A DNA stretch of 39,448 bases, from contig JBKPOG010000250.1 in NCBI GenBank assembly GCA_046732975.1, positions 1 through 39,448 of the forward strand. Direction: 5' to 3'. The stretch comes from JAMXLO01 sp046732975. GTDB taxonomy: Bacteria; Pseudomonadota; Alphaproteobacteria; Acetobacterales; Acetobacteraceae. Numbering within the stretch: position 1 is the stretch's first letter; each line of letters begins with the position of its first letter. This document shows positions 25,358-33,192 of the stretch, one piece after another. Both the position numbers and the translations under genes were made by a program. Below the pieces are notes generated by a model that saw only the letters and a program-made list of their open reading frames with translations, did not search any database and had not been told where the DNA came from.

Positions 25358-25488
25358 AACCTTTCCGGATCGGAGAATTACTTGGTTTTACTTGCAAGGG
25401 CCGACAACGCCCGGCCTGTTGGGACGAGAGCATTTGGCTACCACAGTCGAACATTGACGCGACGGCGGAGGCAAACACACATCGGCAT

Positions 25489-26646
25489 ATGCGACTGACT
25501 CGCCTGTCACTGACTGACTTCCGTAGCTACCCGGCGCTGACTTGGCAGCCGGCCGCCCAAATCAGTGCGCTGTTTGGCCCGAACGGCAGTGGAAAGACGA
25601 ATCTGCTGGAGGCGATCTCGCTGCTCGTGCCTGGCCGTGGCCTGCGCAACGCGCGGATCGCGGATTTGCCGCGGCATGGCGGTGGTGGAGGTTGGGCGGT
25701 GGCCGGTCGCTTCGCGACTGCGGAGGGCGAAGCGCATATCGGGACTGGTACCCTGCCTGAGGGTCCTTCCGATCGCCGGGTGTTCCGGCTCGATGGAACT
25801 GCGCCGCGGAACCAGGGGGAAATCGCCTCGCGGGTCGCCGCGGTGTGGCTGACGCCCCAGATGGATCGGCTGTTCCAAGAGAGCGCCTCCGGCCGACGGC
25901 GCTTTCTTGATCGCCTCGTCTGGGCGCTGGAGCCAGGACATGCGCGCGAAATCGCCGCCTACGACAACGCGATGGCGCAGCGCAACCGATTGCTGGCGAA
26001 CGGCCGCATCGACGTCGCCTGGCTTCGCGGCCTCGAGGATGCGATGGCACGCCATGCGGTTGCCGCCACGGCCGCGCGGCTGGCCCTGGTCGCCCGGATG
26101 AACAGCGTGGCGGCGATCCCCGGCTTCCCTGTTGCGCGTATGTCAGTGACCTGCCCGATCGCTGACCAGATCGCCACTACGCCGGCTGTGGCGGTCGAGG
26201 ACTGGCTGCGCGACAAGCTTGCGGAGGCACGTACACGCGACGCTGCTGCTGGGTTGGCGACGATCGGCGCCCATCGCGCCGATATGCTGCTGAGCGACGC
26301 CACGACCGGCGTAGCAGCAGCACTTGCCTCGACCGGCGAGCAGAAGGCGCTGCTGGTCGGCGTCATCCTGCGGCACGCGGCGCTGATTGCCGAGGCGCGA
26401 GGCTTTGCGCCGATGCTGCTGCTGGATGAGCCGGCGGTGCATCTCGATCCCGATCGTCGTGCCGCACTGTTCTCCGCGATGCTCACACTGCCGGCCCAGA
26501 CGCTGATCACCGGCACCGACGCCGAAACCTTCCTGCCGCTCGCGGGGGTAGCGGAAGGGTTGCGCGTATACGACGGAAAATTGCTGGCGGACCAGCGTTT
26601 TCCACAAGCAGAATCGACCGAGACCCCTGTGCCCGGGGCGCTGTAG
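25489..26646 (+). CDS. recF: DNA replication and repair protein RecF
   Basis: A 385-residue SMC-like ATPase that loads RecA at single-strand gaps with RecO and RecR. It opens with R-L-T-R-L-S-L-T-D-F-R-S-Y. Walker A is G-P-N-G-S-G-K-T at 30-37, followed by N-L-L-E-A-I-S-L-L. The ABC-type signature is A-S-T-G-E-Q-K-A-L-L near 280 and Walker B is L-L-L-D-E-P near 310, followed by H-L-D. The length is normal (about 360-390). The gene lies directly before gyrB, as in many proteobacteria, but dnaA and dnaN are not upstream; a divergent lytic transglycosylase takes their place. The ATG at 25489 has only a distant GGAGG. Confidence 0.95.
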   Translation: MRLTRLSLTDFRSYPALTWQPAAQISALFGPNGSGKTNLLEAISLLVPGRGLRNARIADLPRHGGGGGWAVAGRFATAEGEAHIGTGTLPEGPSDRRVFRLDGTAPRNQGEIASRVAAVWLTPQMDRLFQESASGRRRFLDRLVWALEPGHAREIAAYDNAMAQRNRLLANGRIDVAWLRGLEDAMARHAVAATAARLALVARMNSVAAIPGFPVARMSVTCPIADQIATTPAVAVEDWLRDKLAEARTRDAAAGLATIGAHRADMLLSDATTGVAAALASTGEQKALLVGVILRHAALIAEARGFAPMLLLDEPAVHLDPDRRAALFSAMLTLPAQTLITGTDAETFLPLAGVAEGLRVYDGKLLADQRFPQAESTETPVPGAL

Positions 26647-26695
26647 CGGCTATACATCTAGAGTATCCAAACAGCCCCCGGAGTCTCCCGCCGGC

Positions 26696-29125
26696 ATGTC
26701 CGACGACACCGCGCCGCAGCCTGATTCTGATGCTTACGACGCCGCATCCATCTCGGTCCTGAAAGGCCTTGATGCGGTGCGCCGACGGCCGGGCATGTAT
26801 ATCGGCGACACCGACGACGGCTCGGGTCTGCATCATATGGCGTTCGAGATCATCGACAATGCGGTCGATGAGGCGCAGGCGGGATTCGCCTCACGCTGCG
26901 AGCTGGTCCTGAATGGCGACGGCTCGGTGACTGTGCGCGACAACGGGCGCGGTATCCCAACCGATATCCATCCCGAGGAGGGCATATCGGCGGCCGAAGT
27001 GGTGCTGACCCGGCTGCACGCGGGGGGCAAGTTCAATCAGAGCTCATACAAGGTGTCGGGTGGCCTGCACGGCGTTGGCGCGGCGGTGGTGAACGCGCTG
27101 TCCGAGTGGATGGAGGTCCGGATCTGGCGGCACGGCATCGAACATTTAATCCGGTTTCGCAACGGCGATGCCGAGGCACCGCTGGTGGTTGTGGGACCAT
27201 CGGAACGGATCAGCGGCACCGAAGTCACGTTCAAGCCTAGTCCCGCCACGTTCACCCGCACCGAATTCGACATCGCTTTGCTGGAGCGCCGGTTGCGCGA
27301 ACTGGCCTTTCTGAATTCAGGCTTGAGCATCGTGCTGCGGGACGAACGCCATCCGCCGGCGGTTGAGGTTGTGTTGCACTACGAGGGCGGGCTGATCGCC
27401 TTTGTCGAATGGCTTGACCGCGGCAAGACCGCAGTGTTTGCGCCGCCGATCAACCTGCACGCCGCAGACGACGCGCAGGGCATTCGCGTTGAGTTCGCGC
27501 TCTCGTGGAACGACAGCTATCACGAGACGATGTTGTGCTTTACCAACAACATCCATCAACGCGACGGTGGCACGCACCTGGCCGGCTTCCGCCAGGCCCT
27601 CACCCGGGTGGTGACGAAATATGCCGAGGGCATGGGCAAGAAGGAACAGCTCCAGCTGGTCGGCGACGACATGCGTGAGGGCATGACGGCGGTGCTGTCG
27701 GTCAAGGTTCCCGATCCAAAATTCTCATCGCAGACCAAGGATAAACTCGTCTCCTCGGAGGTGCAGCCTGTGGTGCAGGCTGCAGTCGCGGACGCGGTCG
27801 CCCACTGGTTCGAGACGCATCCGAAGGAGGCGAAATCCGTCGTCCAGAAGGTGATGGACGCGGCTGCCGCACGCGAAGCCGCACGCAAGGCGCGCGAACT
27901 GACGCGGCGCAAGGGCGTGCTGGACGTCTCCACGCTGCCCGGCAAGCTGGCCGACTGCCAGGAGCGCGACCCGGCCAAGTGCGAGATCTTCATCGTCGAG
28001 GGAGACAGCGCCGGCGGTTCCGCCAAGCAGGGGCGTGATCGCAAGAACCAGGCAATCCTGCCGCTGAAGGGCAAGATCCTGAACGTCGAGCGTGCCCGCT
28101 TCGACCGCATGCTGGGCAGCGCCGAAATAGGCACACTGATCACCGCACTGGGGACGGGCATCGGCCGGGGTGAGCCGGAGCAGGGTGGCTTCGACATTGC
28201 CAAGCTGCGCTACCACCGCATCGTCATCATGACCGACGCCGACGTGGATGGCTCGCATATCCGCACGCTCTTGCTGACATTCTTCTTCCGGCAGATGCCG
28301 GACCTGATCGCGCGTGGCCATCTCTACATCGCGCAGCCCCCCCTGTACCGCGCCAAGCGCGGGAACGACGAACGCTATCTGAAGGACGACGATCAGCTCG
28401 AGGCGTTCCTGCTCGACAAGGCGCTGGCGGATGCGCGGCTGACCTATGCCGACGACGACACCTTCGAGGGTCCGGAACTGCACGAACATGTCCGCTGGCT
28501 CCGCCATGTCGCCGCGTTGCTGCGGCGGCTGTCGGTAACAGCACCAATCGGCTTCCTGGAGCAGGTGGCGATCGCCGGTGCGCTGAAGCAGGACCCGCAA
28601 CGGGCAATCGAGGTGGGACCGACGCTGGTCACGCGGCTGAATGCGGTGTCGTTGCCGACCGAGCAAGGCTGGGTGGTCAGTGCCGATGGCGGCCTGACAA
28701 TGTCGCGCATGGTGCGCGGTGTGGCCGAGCGCTACACGATCGATGGCGCGTCACTCCGCAGCGAGGATGCGCGGCGGCTCGACAACTTGGCGCCCGAACT
28801 CGCGCGTCGCTTCGCCTCACCCGCACGGCTGAAGCTTGACGCTCAGGAAGTGACGGTGCCGGGACCGGCCACTGCGTTCGATCGCATTATCGCACATGGC
28901 AGGCGTGGGTTGACAGTGCAGCGGTTCAAGGGACTTGGCGAGATGAACCCTGATCAGCTGTGGCACACCACGCTCGATCCGGCGCTTCGCACGCTGCTAC
29001 AGGTGAAGGTCGGCGATAGCGAAGACGCCGCTCAGGTGTTCTCCACCCTGATGGGCGATGTGGTCGAGCCGCGGCGAGACTTTATTGTGGGCAATGCCCT
29101 GAAGGTGGCCAATCTGGACGTATAG
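26696..29125 (+). CDS. gyrB: DNA gyrase subunit B
   Basis: An 809-residue ATPase subunit of DNA gyrase, the type II topoisomerase that introduces negative supercoils. The GHKL ATPase domain has E-I-I-D-N-A-V-D-E-A (Glu51, Asn55), D-N-G-R-G-I-P and G-G-L-H-G-V-G. The transducer region follows. The Toprim domain carries E-G-D-S-A-G-G-S-A near 435 and D-A-D-V-D-G-S-H near 513. The C-terminal Q-R-F-K-G-L-G-E-M-N-P motif near the end is diagnostic. These motifs and the pairing with recF favour GyrB over ParE. It starts 50 bases after recF and is probably co-transcribed with it. Confidence 0.97.
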   Translation: MSDDTAPQPDSDAYDAASISVLKGLDAVRRRPGMYIGDTDDGSGLHHMAFEIIDNAVDEAQAGFASRCELVLNGDGSVTVRDNGRGIPTDIHPEEGISAAEVVLTRLHAGGKFNQSSYKVSGGLHGVGAAVVNALSEWMEVRIWRHGIEHLIRFRNGDAEAPLVVVGPSERISGTEVTFKPSPATFTRTEFDIALLERRLRELAFLNSGLSIVLRDERHPPAVEVVLHYEGGLIAFVEWLDRGKTAVFAPPINLHAADDAQGIRVEFALSWNDSYHETMLCFTNNIHQRDGGTHLAGFRQALTRVVTKYAEGMGKKEQLQLVGDDMREGMTAVLSVKVPDPKFSSQTKDKLVSSEVQPVVQAAVADAVAHWFETHPKEAKSVVQKVMDAAAAREAARKARELTRRKGVLDVSTLPGKLADCQERDPAKCEIFIVEGDSAGGSAKQGRDRKNQAILPLKGKILNVERARFDRMLGSAEIGTLITALGTGIGRGEPEQGGFDIAKLRYHRIVIMTDADVDGSHIRTLLLTFFFRQMPDLIARGHLYIAQPPLYRAKRGNDERYLKDDDQLEAFLLDKALADARLTYADDDTFEGPELHEHVRWLRHVAALLRRLSVTAPIGFLEQVAIAGALKQDPQRAIEVGPTLVTRLNAVSLPTEQGWVVSADGGLTMSRMVRGVAERYTIDGASLRSEDARRLDNLAPELARRFASPARLKLDAQEVTVPGPATAFDRIIAHGRRGLTVQRFKGLGEMNPDQLWHTTLDPALRTLLQVKVGDSEDAAQVFSTLMGDVVEPRRDFIVGNALKVANLDV

Positions 29126-29146
29126 CACGCTGTTTCCGGCCAGCTC

Positions 29147-29389
29147 TCAATCGCACAACAGCACGTCGAGGACGTAGTAGCACTTCCGCCCTCCAGTCGG
29201 CGCCTCGGTTGAAGTGGTGGCAGACGCGTGGTCAGCGGGCGAGGTCGGGCGCATACCAACGGCTGAAACAGCCTGCAGTTCGGCGGGTGATGCCGCGTAG
29301 CCGTTCACCGCATGGCCGTCAGCGAAGCACGGAACACCGGCGAAGCCGATGACGAATGCCACGACGGTGGCGACGAGGTTTTTCCTCAC
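29147..29389 (-). CDS. Small exported protein with C-terminal C-Y-Y-V-L-D-V-L-L-C-D motif
   Basis: An 80-residue product if started at the GTG at 29389, chosen because GGAG sits 6 bases upstream and the protein then begins M-R-K-N-L with an ideal signal peptide (hydrophobic V-A-T-V-V-A-F-V-I-G-F-A-G, cleavage near C-F-A-D). An upstream GTG at 29401 would add four residues. The mature part is about 55 residues and low in complexity (Ala, Ser, Thr, Pro) up to a conserved-looking tail, K-C-Y-Y-V-L-D-V-L-L-C-D, with two cysteines nine positions apart. The same tail ends the small ORF at 36219-36428. Not recognised as a named family. It is convergent with gyrB (21 bases apart) and divergent from arsR. 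Confidence 0.65.
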   Translation of the reverse strand: MRKNLVATVVAFVIGFAGVPCFADGHAVNGYAASPAELQAVSAVGMRPTSPADHASATTSTEAPTGGRKCYYVLDVLLCD

Positions 29390-29472
29390 GGTCTGCTCCA
29401 CTCATGCCGCCGCTGAAGGCGACGGATGAAGTGTTCCACAGCCGCATTAAGGTGCCCTGAAGCACCCTGCAC

Positions 29473-29501
29473 TTCACAAGCGCGGCCAATCCGTTTATAG
29501 T
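29473..29501 (+). promoter_or_regulatory. Promoter of the arsenic operon
   Basis: TTCACA at 29473-29478 and TATAGT at 29496-29501 are separated by exactly 17 bases, a good sigma-70-type promoter. The predicted transcription start (about 29507-29511) coincides with the arsR ATG at 29511, and no ribosome site precedes that ATG. A leaderless arsR message is therefore likely. Confidence 0.6.
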
Positions 29502-29516
29502 TCCATTACTATGGAA
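29497..29516. promoter_or_regulatory. Candidate ArsR operator overlapping the -10 element and start codon
   Basis: Two nested inverted repeats occur: ATAGT (29497-29501) with ACTAT (29508-29512), and TTCCAT (29501-29506) with ATGGAA (29511-29516). Both are perfect. Together they cover the -10 element and the first codons of arsR. Autorepression by the encoded ArsR is the expected mechanism for this family. Confidence 0.55.
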
Positions 29517-29867
29517 AAGAGAGACGCTCTTGCAGCCTTGGCAGCGCTCGCCCAGGAGACACGGCTCGACGTGTACAGGCTGCTGGTGCAGGCCGGACCG
29601 GAAGGCATGGCGGCGGGCCAGATAGGCGAGCGCCTCGGGCTCCCCTCGCCCACCTTGTCCTTCCACCTGAACCACTTGAGACATGCGGGGCTGGTAACGT
29701 TTCGGCGGGAAAGTCGATCGCTGATCTACGCCGCTGAATACCCGACGATGAACGAGCTCCTTGCCTATCTCACTGAGAACTGCTGCGGACGTGCGGCGGC
29801 CCTGTGCGTACCTTGCCAGCCTGAAACACACGCCCCAACGGCGATAGTCAAGAAGAGGAGTGCCTGA
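29511..29867 (+). CDS. arsR: ArsR-family arsenic-responsive repressor
   Basis: A 118-residue winged-helix repressor of the ArsR/SmtB family. The helix-turn-helix is L-G-L-P-S-P-T-L-S-F-H-L-N-H-L at 42-56, followed by the beta-wing with F-R-R-E-S-R-S-L-I-Y. Instead of the classical C-V-C site in the recognition-helix region, a cysteine cluster lies at the C-terminal side (Cys91, Cys92, Cys99, Cys102), resembling the Acidithiobacillus-type As(III) site. It would leave DNA upon binding trivalent arsenic. It is the first gene of the arsR-arsM-acr3 operon (gaps of 3 and 5 bases), is probably leaderless, and is self-regulated through the overlapping palindrome. Confidence 0.9.
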   Translation: MEKRDALAALAALAQETRLDVYRLLVQAGPEGMAAGQIGERLGLPSPTLSFHLNHLRHAGLVTFRRESRSLIYAAEYPTMNELLAYLTENCCGRAAALCVPCQPETHAPTAIVKKRSA

Positions 29868-29870
29868 CCT

Positions 29871-30686
29871 ATGTCTGATCAGACCACGATTCCTAACGCG
29901 ATCAAGGAAATGGTTCGCGAGCGTTATGGCAGCATAGCCGTTGGTGCTGCCTCGTCGTGTTGCGACGCCGCGCAGGATAAAAACATGGATGGCAAGGCGC
30001 GGCGGATGGGTTATTCCGCGGCAGAGCTGGCGGCGGTGCCGGAGGGTGCGAACCTCGGTCTCGGCTGTGGCAATCCACAGGCAATTGCTGCGATGAGGCC
30101 AGGCGAAGTCGTAATCGATCTCGGCAGTGGTGCCGGTTTCGACTGCCTGTTGGCCGCGAGGCAGGTGGGGCCGAACGGCCGCGTCATCGGGGTCGATATG
30201 ACGCACGAAATGCTTAAGGCGGCGCGTGAAAACGCCAGCAAGATCGGCGCTGCGCATGTGGAATTCCGCCTGGGCGAACTCGAGCACTTGCCGATCGCAG
30301 ATGACACGGCTGACGTCGTTCTCTCCAACTGTGTCATCAACCTGGTGCCCGACAAGGCACAGGTGTTTCGTGAAGCATTTCGCGTGCTGAAGCCGAATGG
30401 GCGCCTCGCGATTTCGGACGTCATCAACATCAAGCCGCTCAGACCGGACCTCGCGGCAGATCACGCACTGATATGCGGATGCGTAGCCGGTGCCGCTCCT
30501 TCCACGCAGATCGAGGCTTGGCTTGCGGCCGCAGGCTTCGTCGGTATCCGCGTCACCGTGAAGCAGGAGAGCCGCGAGATGATCGAGACCTGGGCTCCTG
30601 GACGCGGCATCGAGGACTATGTCGCCTCAGCCAATATCGAGGCGCGCAAACCGCGGCACGACAAGATCAAGATCTGCTGCGCCTAG
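29871..30686 (+). CDS. arsM: Arsenite S-adenosylmethionine methyltransferase
   Basis: A 271-residue class I methyltransferase. The SAM site is D-L-G-S-G-A-G-F-D (83-91) with acidic D109 in V-I-G-V-D-M. Conserved arsenic-binding cysteines fit the family pattern: Cys30/31, Cys66 in G-L-G-C-G-N-P, Cys154 in S-N-C-V-I-N-L and Cys202/204 in I-C-G-C-V-A-G-A. It ends with an additional C-C pair. The family converts As(III) to methylated, finally volatile arsenicals in the cytoplasm. It starts 3 bases after arsR, with GAGGAG upstream, and overlaps no other gene. No ArsC reductase is present in the operon. Confidence 0.93.
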   Translation: MSDQTTIPNAIKEMVRERYGSIAVGAASSCCDAAQDKNMDGKARRMGYSAAELAAVPEGANLGLGCGNPQAIAAMRPGEVVIDLGSGAGFDCLLAARQVGPNGRVIGVDMTHEMLKAARENASKIGAAHVEFRLGELEHLPIADDTADVVLSNCVINLVPDKAQVFREAFRVLKPNGRLAISDVINIKPLRPDLAADHALICGCVAGAAPSTQIEAWLAAAGFVGIRVTVKQESREMIETWAPGRGIEDYVASANIEARKPRHDKIKICCA

Positions 30687-30691
30687 GCATC

Positions 30692-31774
30692 ATGAGCCAG
30701 TCGAGTGCTGCGGCGGGTGCCACTTCGGCACGCCGATCCGGGATGGGTGTGTTCGAGCGGTTCCTGACCGTTTGGGTCGCACTCTGCATCATCGCAGGAA
30801 TTGCGCTCGGGCAGCTGATGCCGGCGGTTTTTCATGCCATCGGCGACGCGACCATCGCGCAGGTCAACATGCCGGTCGCGGTGCTGGTCTGGCTGATGAT
30901 CGTACCGATGCTGCTCAAGATCGATCTCTCGGCGTTGCGCGAAGTGAGCCAGCACTGGCGCGGCATTGCCTCCACGGTCGGCGTGAACTGGCTGGTCAAG
31001 CCATTCTCGATGGCGCTACTGGCATGGCTGTTCATCGCGCATCTGTTCCGCCCCTACCTGCCGGCCGAACAGATCAGCAGCTACACCGCGGGACTGATTA
31101 TCCTCGCCGGAGCACCATGCACGGCGATGGTGTTCGTCTGGTCCAACCTGGTCGACGGCGAGCCGCATTTCACGCTAAGCCAGGTTGCGCTCAACGACAC
31201 CATCATGGTGGTGGCCTTCGCACCGATTGTGGGCCTACTGCTGGGCCTGTCGTCCATTGCCGTTCCGTGGGACACGCTGGTTCTTTCGGTCGTGCTCTAT
31301 ATCGTCGTGCCGGTGATCGTGGCGCAGCTGTGGCGCGGTTCGTTATTGGCTAAGGGCGGCCCTCCTGCGCTCAATCGCACCCTCAAGGCGCTCGGTCCCG
31401 TATCGCTTATCGCATTGCTGCTGACCCTGGTCTTGCTGTTCGGCTTACAGGGTGAGCAGATCGCGCGCCAGCCAGTCGTCATCGCGCTTCTGGCGGTGCC
31501 GATCATCATCCAGGTCTATTTCAATGCAGGCTTGGCCTACTGGCTGAACCGGAGATTGGGCGTCGAGTGGTGTGTGGCTGGACCGTCGGCGCTGATCGGC
31601 GCCAGCAACTTCTTTGAATTGGCCGTCGCAACTGCGATCGCCCTGTTCGGCTTCCAGTCGGGTGCTGCGCTTGCAACGGTCGTTGGCGTGCTGGTCGAGG
31701 TACCTGTCATGCTGTCGGTCGTGCATATCGTCCGGCGGACGCGGCCGTGGTACGACAGGGGCACACCTGCATGA
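30692..31774 (+). CDS. acr3: Arsenite efflux permease, ACR3 family
   Basis: A 360-residue inner-membrane transporter with ten hydrophobic helices. ACR3 features are M-P-V-A-V-L-V-W-L-M-I-V-P-M in the second or third helix, A-G-L-I-I-L-A-G-A-P-C-T-A-M-V-F-V-W-S containing the essential cysteine, L-N-D-T-I-M, and A-L-I-G-A-S-N-F-F-E-L-A-V-A. The protein exports As(III), and sometimes Sb(III), using the proton-motive force. The ATG at 30692, five bases after the arsM stop, is preferred; the frame stays open upstream inside arsM but that part is not transporter-like. It is the last gene of the ars operon, ending 29 bases from the convergent hydrolase gene. Confidence 0.93.
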   Translation: MSQSSAAAGATSARRSGMGVFERFLTVWVALCIIAGIALGQLMPAVFHAIGDATIAQVNMPVAVLVWLMIVPMLLKIDLSALREVSQHWRGIASTVGVNWLVKPFSMALLAWLFIAHLFRPYLPAEQISSYTAGLIILAGAPCTAMVFVWSNLVDGEPHFTLSQVALNDTIMVVAFAPIVGLLLGLSSIAVPWDTLVLSVVLYIVVPVIVAQLWRGSLLAKGGPPALNRTLKALGPVSLIALLLTLVLLFGLQGEQIARQPVVIALLAVPIIIQVYFNAGLAYWLNRRLGVEWCVAGPSALIGASNFFELAVATAIALFGFQSGAALATVVGVLVEVPVMLSVVHIVRRTRPWYDRGTPA

Positions 31775-31803
31775 TGGCTCGCCCGCGATGCGCAACGCGA
31801 GCG

Positions 31804-32688
31804 TCAGCGCAGGTGTTGTCGGAACCAGGGCAGTGTCTCTGCCATCACCTGGCGGAACGCCTCTCCAGTGTACACCTCGTAGTGGCCGAAACCGTGTAGA
31901 ACGACGAGCTTCTTTGGCTCGCCTGCGCGTCGATACATTGCCTCGCTCTCCTCTGGGGGCACCAACCGGTCATTATCCGTGGTGATGAACAGCACCGGAC
32001 GCGGCGCGATCCGATCCACCACCCATTCGGCGTTGAAGCCTAACGTGTCGTCAATGAACTCGAGCGGGATCTGGCTGACCGCGCCAGGATTGCCTCGCCG
32101 CGCCGCCGCCGCCAGTTCGGCGGACTGCCGGTCCGGAAGCAGGATCTCGGTTCTCTCGGCCAACGCCGAATGCCCTTCCATAACCCGCCGCACTCGGTCC
32201 TCCGCCGACCGCTGCAGCAGATCGTGATATTCATCTGGGCGTCGCACGCTGCGCATCCAACGCTGGCCATTGCCGACGCCCACGACCGATACGACGCACT
32301 TGACGCGCGAATCGACCGCGGCAACCCAGACCACCGTCGCGCCGCCATAGCTCGTCCCGTAGATGCCCAACCGTTCGGGGTCGACGAATTCCTGTGCGTC
32401 GAGCCAGGTGACTGCCGACTGCACATCGATCACCCTGCTGTATGGCGCGAGACGGCTCTTCGGGCCGTCGCTGTCGCCCCAGCCCTTGTAGTCGAAGGTG
32501 AGCACGACGTAGCCCGCCTCGCACAGCACATTGGCGATATCGGGCAGATAGAGATCCCGCACGCCGGTATATCCGTGGCACAGCACGATGGCGGCACGGC
32601 GATCGCCGGATCGCAAATCGCCCGGCACGGATAGCGTACCGGCCAGGCGGACACCTTCACTGAAAAAGCTAATCGAGCGGCTTTGCAT
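31804..32688 (-). CDS. Alpha/beta hydrolase (dienelactone-hydrolase/acyl-peptidase-like)
   Basis: A 294-residue cytoplasmic alpha/beta hydrolase. The oxyanion-region H-G-Y-T-G is at 39-43 and the nucleophile elbow is G-T-S-Y-G-G with Ser113. The acid is Asp240 (or Asp238) in T-D-N-D-R-L-V-P, and the base is His269 in G-F-G-H-Y-E-V-Y. The start at 32688 (M-Q-S-R-S-I-S-F-F) is chosen because homology-like sequence begins there; the 87 open codons upstream overlap the divergent gene. The gene is divergent from the PPOX protein gene (84-base gap) and convergent with acr3. The substrate is unknown; the short cap suggests small esters, lactones or amides. Confidence 0.83.
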   Translation of the reverse strand: MQSRSISFFSEGVRLAGTLSVPGDLRSGDRRAAIVLCHGYTGVRDLYLPDIANVLCEAGYVVLTFDYKGWGDSDGPKSRLAPYSRVIDVQSAVTWLDAQEFVDPERLGIYGTSYGGATVVWVAAVDSRVKCVVSVVGVGNGQRWMRSVRRPDEYHDLLQRSAEDRVRRVMEGHSALAERTEILLPDRQSAELAAAARRGNPGAVSQIPLEFIDDTLGFNAEWVVDRIAPRPVLFITTDNDRLVPPEESEAMYRRAGEPKKLVVLHGFGHYEVYTGEAFRQVMAETLPWFRQHLR

Positions 32689-32772
32689 GGTGGTTCTCGC
32701 TTGCTGATTTGCGCCATCAGGGGGCGTTGCGGCACTCTCGCCATCTGTCCGGCACATGACAAGGAGCTGCGA

Positions 32773-33171
32773 ATGGCCGCCATCCCCGATGCCTATCTTG
32801 ACCTGTTTCAGCAAAAGAAGGCGTTTGCCAATCTTGCAACGTTGATGCCCGACGGCACGCCGCAGGTGACGCCGGTTTGGTTCGACTACAATGGCAGCGT
32901 GATCCGAGTGAACAGCGCCAAAGGCCGCACCAAGACCCGCAACATGCAACAGGGTTCGCCGGTCGCGCTATCCATCATGGATCCTGACAATGCGTATCGC
33001 TATGTGCAGGTGCGCGGCAAGGTGGCCCGTGTCACCGAGGAAGGTGCCAGCGCACATATCGATTCGCTGGCGAAGAAGTACATCGGCCAGGACAAGTATC
33101 CCTGGTCGCGGCCGGGTGAAGTACGGGTGACATTCGAGATCACGCCGACCGCCGTTCAGACGATGGGCTGA
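32773..33171 (+). CDS. PPOX-class flavin-dependent protein (pyridoxamine 5'-phosphate oxidase fold)
   Basis: A 132-residue split-barrel flavoprotein of the type annotated as PPOX-class F420/FMN-dependent enzyme. It shows A-N-L-A-T-L-M-P-D-G-T-P-Q-V-T-P-V-W-F-D near residues 20-40, R-V-N-S-A-K-G-R-T-K-T-R-N around 45-58 and Y-V-Q-V-R-G-K-V-A-R-V around 79-90. All three are standard in this family and line the cofactor pocket. The start at 32773 has AAGGAG 6 bases upstream; the frame open upstream is not protein-like. It lies 21 bases before the penicillin-acylase-family gene and is probably co-transcribed. Substrate and exact cofactor are not determinable. Confidence 0.85.
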   Translation: MAAIPDAYLDLFQQKKAFANLATLMPDGTPQVTPVWFDYNGSVIRVNSAKGRTKTRNMQQGSPVALSIMDPDNAYRYVQVRGKVARVTEEGASAHIDSLAKKYIGQDKYPWSRPGEVRVTFEITPTAVQTMG

Positions 33172-33192
33172 AATAAACTGGGAGGAAACGCC

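Noticed and set aside
27725..28666. 313-codon minus-strand frame
   Set aside because: It lies entirely within gyrB, which is certain in the other direction.
29319..30464. 381-codon minus-strand frame
   Set aside because: It is antisense to arsR and arsM, both well supported by motifs and operon spacing.
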